Assembly: GCF_016862575.1 (NCBI RefSeq)
Contig: NZ_BONF01000047.1
Span: forward strand, 36,637-100,636
DNA: 64,000 nucleotides
Origin: Catellatospora bangladeshensis
GTDB lineage: Bacteria; Actinomycetota; Actinomycetes; Mycobacteriales; Micromonosporaceae
Reading direction: 5' to 3'
Shown here one piece after another: positions 23,929-31,681 of the stretch (position 1 is its first letter; every line of letters begins with the position of its first letter). A program made the position numbers and the translations under genes. The notes below the pieces were generated by a model, which did not search any database, was not told the origin of the DNA, and saw only the letters and a program-made list of their open reading frames with translations.

Positions 23929-25806
23929 ATGAGCATGGAGATGGCGGCGTGGAACTCGCTCTACCACGCCATGAACGCCCAGGACGAGAAGCGGCCGTTC
24001 TCGCGTGCCACGCTGAAGCGCATCCTCGGCTTCGCCCGCCCGCACCGCGGGCAGCTGCTGGCCTTCCTCGCGCTGAGCGTGGTCGGCGCGGTCCTCGCGG
24101 TGGCGACCCCCGTGCTGGCCGGGCGCGTGGTCGACACCATCACCAACAACGGCGCGGCCGAGACGGTGGTGTGGCTCGCGGTGATCATCGCGGTGCTGGC
24201 GCTGGCCGAGGCCGGGCTGAGCCTGGCCACCCGCTGGCTGTCCGCCACCATCGGTGAGGGCCTGATCCTGGACCTGCGTACGGCGGTCTTCGACCACGTA
24301 CAGCGGATGCCGGTCGCGTTCTTCACCCGCACCCGCACCGGCGCGCTGGTCAGCCGGCTCAACAACGACGTGATCGGGGCGCAGCGGGCGTTCAGCGACA
24401 CCCTGTCCGGGGTGGTGGCGAACCTGGTGATGCTCGCGCTGACGCTGGTCGTGATGATCCAGCTGTCCTGGCAGATCACCCTGCTGTCGCTGGTGCTGCT
24501 GCCGGTGTTCGTGCTGCCCGCCCGGCGCATGGGCAACCGGCTCGCCAAGCTGGAGCGCGAGGCCGCCGAGCACAACGCGACGATGAGCACCACCATGACC
24601 GAGCGCTTCTCCGCACCCGGCGCGACGCTGGTCAAGCTGTTCGGGCAGCCGGAGCGGGAGTCGGCGGAGTTCGCGGCGCGGGCGCGGCGGGTGCGCGACA
24701 TCGGCGTACGCACCGCGATGGTGCAGTGGGTGTTCGTCACCGCGCTGATGCTGGTCTCCTCGCTCGCCCTGGCCCTGGTGTACGGCCTGGGCGGGGTGTT
24801 CGCGCTGCGCGGCACCCTGGACACCGGCGCGGTGGTCGCGCTGGCGCTGCTGCTGGCCCGCCTCTACGCTCCGCTGACCTCGCTGGCCAGCGCGCGGGTC
24901 GAGGTGATGAGCGCGCTGGTCAGCTTCGAGCGGGTGTTCGAGATCCTCGACCTCAAGCCGCTGATCGCCGAGCCCGCGCAGCCCAAGCAGGTGCCGGACG
25001 GGCCGGTCTCGGTGCAGTTCGACGGCGTCGACTTCGCGTACCCGTCGGCGGACAAGGTGTCGCTGGCCTCGCTGGAGGAGGTCGCGGTGCTGGACACCCG
25101 GGGCGGGGCGCAGGTGCTGCACGACGTGTCGTTCACGGCCGAGCCGGGCCAGCTGGTCGCGCTCGTCGGCTCGTCCGGGGCGGGCAAGTCGACGATCGCG
25201 CAGCTGCTGCCGCGCCTGTACGACACCGACGGCGGCACGGTCCGGCTGGCCGGGGTCGACGTACGCGACCTGCCCCAGCAGACGATCCGCGAGACGCTGG
25301 GCATGGTCACCCAGGACGGACACCTGTTCCACGAGTCGGTGCGGGCGAACCTGCTGCTGGCCCGGCCGCAGGCCACGGACGAGGAGCTGTGGGACGCGCT
25401 GCGCCGCGCGCGGCTGGCGGACCTGGTCGAGGCGCTGCCCGACGGGCTCGACACGATCGTGGGGGAGCGCGGCTACCGGCTGTCCGGCGGCGAGCGGCAG
25501 CGGCTGACCATCGCCCGGGTGCTGCTGGCCCGGCCGCGTGTGGTGGTGCTGGACGAGGCCACCGCGCACCTGGACTCCACGTCGGAGGCGGCGGTGCAGG
25601 AGGCGCTGGGCGAGGCGCTGGCCGGGCGGACCTCGGTGGTGATCGCGCACCGGCTGTCCACGGTGCGCCAGGCCGACCAGATCCTGGTCATCGAGGCCGG
25701 GCGGATCGTCGAGCGGGGCACCCACGCGGAACTGCTGGCGCGCAACGGCCGGTACACCGAGCTCTACCGCACCCAGTTCGACCAGCCGGTGCCCGCGGCG
25801 GCCTGA
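23929..25806 (+). CDS. ABC exporter, fused membrane and ATPase domains
   Basis: A 625-residue half-transporter. Six transmembrane helices lie between about residues 40 and 330. The nucleotide-binding domain has Walker A GSSGAGKST (from residue 414), Q-loop MVTQDGHLF, signature LSGGERQRL, Walker B RVVVLDEAT and the switch histidine in IAHRLS. It would work as a homodimer that exports a hydrophobic substrate, of the MsbA/LmrA type. A lone SoxR-type promoter lies just upstream, so induction by redox-cycling compounds is likely; in Streptomyces coelicolor an ABC transporter is among the known SoxR targets. The ATG start follows GGGGAGAGG. Confidence 0.94.
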   Translation: MSMEMAAWNSLYHAMNAQDEKRPFSRATLKRILGFARPHRGQLLAFLALSVVGAVLAVATPVLAGRVVDTITNNGAAETVVWLAVIIAVLALAEAGLSLATRWLSATIGEGLILDLRTAVFDHVQRMPVAFFTRTRTGALVSRLNNDVIGAQRAFSDTLSGVVANLVMLALTLVVMIQLSWQITLLSLVLLPVFVLPARRMGNRLAKLEREAAEHNATMSTTMTERFSAPGATLVKLFGQPERESAEFAARARRVRDIGVRTAMVQWVFVTALMLVSSLALALVYGLGGVFALRGTLDTGAVVALALLLARLYAPLTSLASARVEVMSALVSFERVFEILDLKPLIAEPAQPKQVPDGPVSVQFDGVDFAYPSADKVSLASLEEVAVLDTRGGAQVLHDVSFTAEPGQLVALVGSSGAGKSTIAQLLPRLYDTDGGTVRLAGVDVRDLPQQTIRETLGMVTQDGHLFHESVRANLLLARPQATDEELWDALRRARLADLVEALPDGLDTIVGERGYRLSGGERQRLTIARVLLARPRVVVLDEATAHLDSTSEAAVQEALGEALAGRTSVVIAHRLSTVRQADQILVIEAGRIVERGTHAELLARNGRYTELYRTQFDQPVPAAA

Positions 25807-25885
25807 CCGGATGGCTGTTTCGCCAAATAAGGGTCTGTTTGTCCGGATTGTGCCACGATGAGGCCTGATCGAGTGGAGGCCTCGA

Positions 25886-27346
25886 ATGACAGCAACATCG
25901 GCGCACCGACCCTGGTCGCCCACCCGCAGAAGCCTGCTCACCGCAGGGCTGTCCGCCCTCGCGCTGGTGACCACGGCGGCGGGAGCCGTCGCGGCTCCCG
26001 CCGCACCGCCCGTGGCACCCCCGCCCGCGAACGGCCTCGGACACCTGGACCCGCCCTTCGGCGCCAACGGGACCGTGGTCACCACCTTCCCCGACCTCGC
26101 GTCGGGCGCGAGCGCGATCGCCGTACACGGTGACGGGTTCGTCGCGGCAGGAGGGTCGCTGCAGGACGACTCGCCGGACTTCCTGCTCGCCCGCTACCGC
26201 GCCGACGGCAGGCTCGACCGCCGGTTCGGCACCGGCGGCCAGGTGGTGACCCCGTTCTCGGCGGTCGCCGGCGCCGGCGGCGCCGAGGGCGTGGCGGTCC
26301 AGCGCGACCGCCGCATCGTCGCGGTCGGCACGGCCGGGCTGGGCACGGACAGCGACATCGGCTTCGCGTTCGCGCGCTACCGCGAGGACGGCAGGCTGGA
26401 CCGCGGCTTCGGCGGCGGCGACGGCATCGCGGTCCTGCCGGTCGGCCCGGCGGGCGACTCCGGCGCCGCCGACGTCGCCGTGCAGCGCGACGGCAGGATC
26501 GTCGCGGTCGGTGGCGCGAACGACGCCGCGGGCAACGCCGTCTTCGCGGCGGTGCGGCTGCTGCCCGACGGCAGGCCGGACCCCTCCTTCGGCGACGGCG
26601 GCACCGCCCTCGTGCTCATCCCCGGTGGCGACGCCGCGGCGTCCGCGGTCGCCCTGCAGCCCGACGGCAGGATCGTGCTGGCGGGTACGGCCATCGGCCC
26701 CGGCCTGACCGGCCAGCAGTTCGCGGTGGTCCGGCTCACCGACCGCGGCGTGCCCGACAGCACGTTCGGCGAGGACGGGATCGCGGTCGCGCAGAACCAG
26801 CCCGAGCAGGGCAAGGGCGGCGCGGAGGACGTGGTCGTCGGCCGCGACGGCCGGATCCTGGTCGCCGGGCTCGGGCAGAACGCCGCCGGGCAGGGCGCCT
26901 TCGGGCTGGTGCGGTTCCTGCCGGACGGCTCGCCGGACCCGTCGTTCGGCGGCGGCACCGGCCTGGTGCTGACCGAGTTCCCGGAGGGCGAGTCGGTGGC
27001 CGCGAGCGTGCTGCTGCGGCGCGACGGTCGCATCGTCGCGGTGGGCAGCGCCGGGTTCCCGTCGCGGTTCGCGCTGGCCGGATACCTGCCCGACGGCACC
27101 CTGGACCCGGCCTTCGGCAGCTGCGGGCGTACCACGACGGTGATCGGCGAAGGGTCGGGCGCGACCGGCGCGGTGCTGCTCGACCGGGGTGCGGTCGTCG
27201 CGGCCGGATCCACGTTCGACAGCACCCAGACGAACGGCGGCTTCGCGCTGGCCCGCTACCTGGGCGACCCGCGCCGGCCCCAGCGCCCGGCCGAGGCCGC
27301 CGCACCGGTGGCAGCGGGCCTGGCGGCACCGGTCTGCCTGGGCTAG
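25886..27346 (+). CDS. exported delta-60 repeat protein
   Basis: A 486-residue protein with a twin-arginine-looking signal (SPTRRSLLTAGLSALALV) and a Pro/Ala linker, then seven or so copies of a roughly 60-residue unit. Each unit has an RIVAVG-type strand and ends in a motif such as LDRRFGTGGQVV, LDRGFGGGDGIAV, PDPSFGDGGTALV, PDSTFGEDGIAV or LDPAFGSCGRTTT. These are delta-60 repeats, which fold into a beta-propeller-like structure of unknown function in many exported bacterial proteins. The start has GGAGG nine bases upstream. It is a lone gene and ends at a strong hairpin shared with the convergent HIT-like gene. Confidence 0.9.
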   Translation: MTATSAHRPWSPTRRSLLTAGLSALALVTTAAGAVAAPAAPPVAPPPANGLGHLDPPFGANGTVVTTFPDLASGASAIAVHGDGFVAAGGSLQDDSPDFLLARYRADGRLDRRFGTGGQVVTPFSAVAGAGGAEGVAVQRDRRIVAVGTAGLGTDSDIGFAFARYREDGRLDRGFGGGDGIAVLPVGPAGDSGAADVAVQRDGRIVAVGGANDAAGNAVFAAVRLLPDGRPDPSFGDGGTALVLIPGGDAAASAVALQPDGRIVLAGTAIGPGLTGQQFAVVRLTDRGVPDSTFGEDGIAVAQNQPEQGKGGAEDVVVGRDGRILVAGLGQNAAGQGAFGLVRFLPDGSPDPSFGGGTGLVLTEFPEGESVAASVLLRRDGRIVAVGSAGFPSRFALAGYLPDGTLDPAFGSCGRTTTVIGEGSGATGAVLLDRGAVVAAGSTFDSTQTNGGFALARYLGDPRRPQRPAEAAAPVAAGLAAPVCLG

Positions 27347-27381
27347 CGGCCGCGGCGTGCCGAGCTGAACAGCCGCCGCAG

Positions 27382-27435
27382 GTGCAGGAAGCTCCCGCCG
27401 CGCTGCGTCGTCAGCGTGGCGGGAGCTTCCTGCAC
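27382..27435. terminator. hairpin between convergent genes
   Basis: Perfect 18-bp arms (GTGCAGGAAGCTCCCGCC and its complement) enclose a smaller CGCTG/CAGCG stem with a six-base loop. The structure lies 35 bases past the delta-60 gene and 8 bases before the end of the convergent HIT-like gene, so it can terminate both. Confidence 0.8.
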
Positions 27436-27443
27436 GCTGCGGT

Positions 27444-28055
27444 TCAGGCGTAGGCGGTGCCGCCGTCCGCGGCCAGGGCCTGGGCGACGTGGGCCAGGTT
27501 GGCCTGCCACTCCTCGACCGGGGCCTTCGGCAGCACGTCGTCCCAGATGGCCAGGCATGCGCCGCGCAGCTGCAGCATGCCCTCGGGCCGGGCGATGAAC
27601 CAGATGTGCAGGTGAGCACCGCCGTCGCCCCACCGGTTGACGTGCACCCGGGCGATGCCGCCCAGCGACAGGATCGCCCTCTCGATGCGCTGCATGAGCG
27701 GGCCCAGCTCGGCGGACCGCGCGGCGGGCAGGTCGAGGAGGTCGTGGTGGCCGCGCGGGTGCAGCATCACCAGCAGCGGCAGGCCGGACGGGTCGCCGAC
27801 GTGGGTCACCACCCAGTGCTCGTCACCCCAGATGACGTTGCGCTCGGGGTTCTGGCAGCGGCGGCAGGTGTCCGGCCCGTCCTCGCCGTGGCGGGGCGGC
27901 TCCGGCAGCACCGGCGGCTCCAGCACCCGGACCTGGAACTCGCCCTCGAACGGGAAGACGTCCCAGCCGTTCATGGCGTTCTCGGGCAGGGGGATGCGCT
28001 CGCCGACGGGCAGGCGGGCGACGAAGGGATGCGGCGTCGAAGTCACCCGCGACAT
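27444..28055 (-). CDS. HIT-like family protein
   Basis: A 203-residue cytosolic protein starting at ATG (MSRVTSTPHPFVARLP). The core resembles the histidine-triad fold: HWVVTHVGDPSGLPLLVMLH in the first half and GGAHLHIWFIARP in the second, where the H-x-H pattern stands in place of a complete HxHxHxx. A CRRC pair near residue 65 could bind zinc, as in galactose-1-phosphate uridylyltransferase-like relatives. The probable chemistry is nucleotidyl transfer or hydrolysis, but the partial triad leaves this open. It is a single gene with no informative neighbours; the 300 bases upstream contain only a perfect palindrome. Confidence 0.7.
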   Translation of the reverse strand: MSRVTSTPHPFVARLPVGERIPLPENAMNGWDVFPFEGEFQVRVLEPPVLPEPPRHGEDGPDTCRRCQNPERNVIWGDEHWVVTHVGDPSGLPLLVMLHPRGHHDLLDLPAARSAELGPLMQRIERAILSLGGIARVHVNRWGDGGAHLHIWFIARPEGMLQLRGACLAIWDDVLPKAPVEEWQANLAHVAQALAADGGTAYA

Positions 28056-28353
28056 CCTCCCACCGCGGCCCGCCCCGCGCGGTCCCTCTCGTGCCTGGCG
28101 ACGCCCCCGGTCGCGTTCGTGGCCCGCACCTGCCGCGCCGGCCGCCAAGATCGGTGTCTCGTGTCGAAACCTGTGGTCTGAGCAGAGGTTTCGACACGAG
28201 ACACCGATCTTCGGGCGCCGGTGGGGCGCGGTGACGCGTGGCAGCGGCCGAAGGCGGTGGTGGGGTGGGTCAGCGGGCGGCGCGCTCGCGGCGGTCCGGT
28301 TCGGTCACCGTGCACTCGGAGCGGAGCGGAGCGGACGTCAGTCGCCGGCCTGG
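28056..28353. other. 298-base gene-free stretch
   Basis: No credible reading frame is seen between the start of the HIT-like gene and the end of the reductase gene. It holds the long palindrome at 28147-28211 and a short run of CGGAG repeats at 28317-28336. Both flanking genes read leftward, so it must contain the HIT-like gene's promoter and the terminator of the operon to the right. Confidence 0.6.
28147..28211. terminator. perfect 26-bp palindrome
   Basis: Arms of 26 bases match without error (starting AAGATCGGTGTCTCGTGTCG) around a 13-base loop. This is longer than a terminator needs to be. Its AAGATC ends recall the outer arms of the hairpin at 22151. It lies about 140 bases downstream of the reductase stop, so it may terminate that operon, or it may be a member of a repeat family. 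Confidence 0.6.
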
Positions 28354-29307
28354 TCAGTGCACGCTCACGACGACCTTGCCGAGGGCGTGTCCCTCGCCAA
28401 CCCAGGCCAGCGCCTGGGGCACCTCATCGAGGGTGAACGTGCGGTCGATGTGGATGGCGAGGTCACCCGCCACACACAGCTCGGCGACCGGTTCGAAGTG
28501 CGCCGGACCTTCCTTGACGGCGAGCACGCCCAGCCGGCGGTGCGTGAGCAGGCCGACCGCCGAGCCGATCGTCAGCACGCGCAGCAGCGCTCGTACCGAT
28601 CCGCCGACGCACCGGTATCGGCCGCCGGGGGCCAGTGCCCGCCGGTAGGCGAACACCGACCGGTGCGCGACCAGGTCGAGAATGAGATCGTATGGACCGC
28701 TGCGAGTGAAGTCCTGCCTGCGGTAGTCGATCACCTCGTCCGCCCCGACCGACCGCATGAAGTCGAGCTTGGCCGCGTTGTCGACGCCGATCACCTCAGC
28801 GCCGAGTTGCTTGGCCAGCTGAATCGCGAACGCTCCCGAGCCTCCGCCGGCCCCGTTGATCAGGACCCGCTGCCCGGCCACAGCACCGGCGATGCCCTGG
28901 TGCGCGATGACGCCCGCCTGCGGAATCGTCGACGCCTCGGCGAAGGTCAACGCCGCGGGCTTGTGCGCCAGCGCCGACTCGGGAGCGATCGCGTACTCGG
29001 CGAAACCGCCCTTGAGCATGAGGTTGTCGCCGTACACCTCGTCACCGGGCCGGAACCGGGTGACGTCCGGGCCGACCGCGTCAACCCAGCCCGCGATGTC
29101 CGAACCGAGCACCCGGCGGGCCGGCGTGCGCAGCCCACCGATACGCGAGTACATCGGCGAGCCGAGCAAGGTCTCCCAGTCGCTGAGGTTGATCGACGTC
29201 GCCGCGACCTTGACGAGCACCTGCCCCGAGCCCGGCGCCGGCTTGGCGACGTCCTCGATCCGCAGCACGTCCGGCGGGCCGTAACGGTCGTACACCACTG
29301 CTCTCAT
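28354..29307 (-). CDS. zinc-less medium-chain reductase (quinone-oxidoreductase-like)
   Basis: A 317-residue NAD(P)-dependent oxidoreductase of the medium-chain family. The GroES-like half starts MRAVVYDRYGPPDVLRIEDV and contains VLGSDIAGWVDAVG; the nucleotide-binding half has VLINGAGGGSGAFAIQLAKQ and a second-strand aspartate in VIGVDNAAKLDFM. The catalytic and structural zinc ligands of alcohol dehydrogenases are missing, which points to the quinone or enone reductase branch. It comes last after a methyltransferase and a GNAT gene on the same strand, with 74 bases after the GNAT stop, so it may be part of that unit. Confidence 0.9.
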   Translation of the reverse strand: MRAVVYDRYGPPDVLRIEDVAKPAPGSGQVLVKVAATSINLSDWETLLGSPMYSRIGGLRTPARRVLGSDIAGWVDAVGPDVTRFRPGDEVYGDNLMLKGGFAEYAIAPESALAHKPAALTFAEASTIPQAGVIAHQGIAGAVAGQRVLINGAGGGSGAFAIQLAKQLGAEVIGVDNAAKLDFMRSVGADEVIDYRRQDFTRSGPYDLILDLVAHRSVFAYRRALAPGGRYRCVGGSVRALLRVLTIGSAVGLLTHRRLGVLAVKEGPAHFEPVAELCVAGDLAIHIDRTFTLDEVPQALAWVGEGHALGKVVVSVH

Positions 29308-29381
29308 CGGCAGACCCCTAATCCGTCCTGGGCCCGGCGGCCTCCCGGCCATCAGTAGCACCCGGGCACAAGCAGCGCCCG

Positions 29382-29984
29382 TCAGGGCAGGTCGAGTACC
29401 ATGTCGACGCTCGGCCCGGCGGAGGTGGTGAACGTGCCCGCCTCGGTGAAGCCGCAGCGGCGGTAGAACCGGCGAGCGCGGTGGTTGTCCGCGTGCACAC
29501 CGCCGAACAGCACGACGCGGTCGCGGCCGAGCAGGCGCACGGCCTCCCAGGTCGGCGGCACCAGAGCACCGGCGAGGCCGCGACCGTGCCAGGCGTCGGC
29601 GACACACGGCCCGAACCGGACGGTCCTGGTGGGATCCAGCACGATGCCGTAGCTCGCGTACCGCTCCGGTTCGGCGTCGGCAGGCAGGGAGAAGCTGAGG
29701 TCGACCACGGCGTCGAGCCGGTCGGCGCGGTCAGGATGATGGACGACGAGCCGCAGCTTGTCGTAGCGGCCGATGGCCTCGATCCACCCGGCGGCCTCAC
29801 CCGCATGGTCGGCGTGGCCGTGCCAGAACCGGCGGCTGGTGTCGGACAGCCCGGCGAGAAACGACGTCAGCGCCGCGGCGTCCTCAGCTTGCAGCGCCCG
29901 GAAGGCGAACGCGGTGTCCGCCACCGTGAACCGCCGTGCCAGTGGGGCAGGATCAACGGCGAGAGCAGCGAGAACAGGCAACAT
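29382..29984 (-). CDS. GNAT-family N-acetyltransferase
   Basis: A 200-residue acetyltransferase with a GNAT domain at about residues 25-185. The CoA loop reads AWHGRGLAGALV, preceded by VRFGPCVAD; NHRARRFYRRCGFTEAG marks the C-terminal part. I took the ATG at MLPVLAALAV, which has GGAGG eight bases upstream. A GTG nine codons earlier overlaps the stop of the methyltransferase gene as GTGA and could also be used, giving a coupled start. Substrate unknown. It lies between the methyltransferase and reductase genes, all leftward. Confidence 0.85.
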   Translation of the reverse strand: MLPVLAALAVDPAPLARRFTVADTAFAFRALQAEDAAALTSFLAGLSDTSRRFWHGHADHAGEAAGWIEAIGRYDKLRLVVHHPDRADRLDAVVDLSFSLPADAEPERYASYGIVLDPTRTVRFGPCVADAWHGRGLAGALVPPTWEAVRLLGRDRVVLFGGVHADNHRARRFYRRCGFTEAGTFTTSAGPSVDMVLDLP

Positions 29985-30007
29985 CGCCGGAACCTCCACA
30001 GGCCCTG

Positions 30008-30742
30008 TCACGTGTTCGCGGGGCGGCGCGCGATGAAGACCATCTCGCGGCCCGGCCGGTCGGGTGCGCCACGCACCTCGTCCACGACGTAACCGGCCGC
30101 CTCCAGGGAGGCGGTCACCTCCGCGCGGCTGCGGAAGCGCAGTGTCGAGTCCGACGTCAGCACCGCGCCGTCGGCGTCGAAGACGTAGGTCCGCCGGAAC
30201 GAGACCAGCTCACCCTCGACGGCGATCAGGTCGTACCAGGTGCGCAGGCCGCCGACGTCCGGCACGACCGTGTACTCCTCGGTCTGCTCGCGGATCCACT
30301 CCCGCCAGGCCTGCGCCGCCGGTTCGCGGGTCTCGAAGACCAGGCGCCCGCCGGGCCGCAGCGCGGCGTACGCGGCGAGCAGCACGGCCGACCATGCGGC
30401 GTCGGTCAGGAAGACCTGGGCGACGTTGCCGGTCATGGTCGCCAGGTCGACCTGGAGCGGGGGCAGGTCACCGCCCTGCCCGTGCACCCAGCGCACCCGG
30501 CCGGCGCCGGGTTTGCGCCGGGCGAGCTCCAGCGACGCGGCCGCCGGGTCGAGTCCGGTCACGGCCAGGCCGCGCTCGGCGAGCAGGCACGCGAAGGTGC
30601 CGGTGCCGCAGCCGATGTCGAGCACGGAGCGCGCCCCGAACTCGTCCGCGATCGCCGCGTAGACGTCCAGGTCGCCGCGGTCGGGATCGAGCGGGTCGTA
30701 GAGCGCGGCGAGACGGGGCTCGGTGAAGGCGGCATCGGGCAT
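30008..30742 (-). CDS. class I SAM-dependent methyltransferase
   Basis: A 244-residue methyltransferase. Motif I is SVLDIGCGTGTFACLLAERG, followed by VTGLDPAAASLELAR and LRPGGRLVFETREP. The N-terminus (FTEPRLAALYDPLDPDRGDL) matches small-molecule methyltransferases in which Y-D-x-x-x closes over the cofactor. Its stop overlaps a possible start of the next GNAT gene, so it probably heads a three-gene unit with that gene and a reductase. The substrate is unknown. An upstream in-frame start would add eight residues (MAGSNVAT). Confidence 0.88.
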   Translation of the reverse strand: MPDAAFTEPRLAALYDPLDPDRGDLDVYAAIADEFGARSVLDIGCGTGTFACLLAERGLAVTGLDPAAASLELARRKPGAGRVRWVHGQGGDLPPLQVDLATMTGNVAQVFLTDAAWSAVLLAAYAALRPGGRLVFETREPAAQAWREWIREQTEEYTVVPDVGGLRTWYDLIAVEGELVSFRRTYVFDADGAVLTSDSTLRFRSRAEVTASLEAAGYVVDEVRGAPDRPGREMVFIARRPANT

Positions 30743-30821
30743 GGTCGCGACGTTAGATCCCGCCACGTGCGGCCGCCACGGGATATCGAGCCGGGTCCGC
30801 GGTTACGGGACGCCGGGCGGA

Positions 30822-31421
30822 TCAGGACGGCGGCTCGGGAACGGTGTCCGGCGGGCGGCTGACGGCCGGTGTCGTGCCGCCCGCCGTCCCGGACGGGCCG
30901 GGCTGCTCGCGGAGGGCGCGCAGAACGCCGTGGTGGTGCAGGCGGCGAACCAGGCGGCGAGCGGTGCGGTGGCGCGCCAGCAGCACGATCACCTCGGCGA
31001 GCAGGGCGAGGCGGCGACGGCGGACGCCGTCCTCGGCGACCCGCAGCAGCAGCCCGCGCAGCCGCGGAGTCTCCAGGGTGGCGCGCAGGTCGGCGCGTAC
31101 GACCGGGTCGTCGAGCGCGGCCGCGATGGTGACGACCAGCGCGGGCCGGTCGGCCAGCTCCTCGGCGACGGCCGCGACGATCTCGCGGCGGATGCGGTCG
31201 CTCTCCACGAGCAGCAGCACGGCCTCGCGGACCTCGGCGGAGTCCAGGGCCGACCGGATCAGGTCCACCGCGCGCCGCTCCTGCTCATGGTCCCCGGTCT
31301 CCGTGGACAGGGCGGCTAGCAGCGCGGACACCTCGTCGAGGTCGACGGCCCGCTGCAGTCCGGTGCGGAACTCGGGGTACTGCCAGGCGAACAGCAGGGC
31401 CCGGATCAGGTTGCGGTTCAT
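30822..31421 (-). CDS. all-helical hypothetical protein
   Basis: A 199-residue protein starting MNRNLIRALLFAWQYPEF. It is almost wholly helical with regularly spaced leucine, alanine and arginine (VREAVLLLVESDRIRREIVA, VVRADLRATLETPRLRGLLL), which suggests short HEAT-like or coiled pairs. The last 35 residues are Pro/Ser/Thr-rich. No membrane segment is strong enough to call. I do not recognise the family. It ends 80 bases upstream of the methyltransferase gene in the same direction and is divergent from the large sugar dehydrogenase gene, with a 260-base regulatory gap between them. Confidence 0.6.
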   Translation of the reverse strand: MNRNLIRALLFAWQYPEFRTGLQRAVDLDEVSALLAALSTETGDHEQERRAVDLIRSALDSAEVREAVLLLVESDRIRREIVAAVAEELADRPALVVTIAAALDDPVVRADLRATLETPRLRGLLLRVAEDGVRRRRLALLAEVIVLLARHRTARRLVRRLHHHGVLRALREQPGPSGTAGGTTPAVSRPPDTVPEPPS

Positions 31422-31482
31422 GCCCGCTGGTACCCAGCCGTCAGGGTGGGGAAACAGGCCCGTCGAGCAGGCGAAGCGATCC

Positions 31483-31549
31483 ACTTTCGATGGTGCGATC
31501 AGAACTTTCCGTCGACTGATCCGAAAGTATGGACACGTCGATGGAAAGT
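31483..31549. promoter_or_regulatory. cluster of CTTTC/GAAAG half-sites upstream of the sugar-dehydrogenase gene
   Basis: Four half-sites lie within 67 bases: ACTTTCGA, AACTTTCC, CCGAAAGT and GGAAAGT. The middle two face each other across a GTCGACTGAT centre. GAAA-TTTC type operators are common before sugar-degradation genes of actinomycetes, bound by LacI- or ROK-family regulators. The region precedes the secreted sugar-dehydrogenase gene by about 130 bases; the regulator is not encoded nearby. Confidence 0.4.
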
Positions 31550-31681
31550 CCCTAGTGTGTCCGTCACGCAAGTGTTTCACCTTTGTAACCGGCGGCGCGG
31601 TTACCCTGGCCCACCCCCGGCATCAGGCGCGTCGGCGCGCGCCCTGCCTGGCCCATCCCCAGTCAGGAAGGGTTGGACGGC

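Noticed and set aside
28317..28336. Four CGGAG-type pentamers as a functional repeat
   Set aside because: Too short and of too simple a composition in this GC-rich DNA to support a claim.
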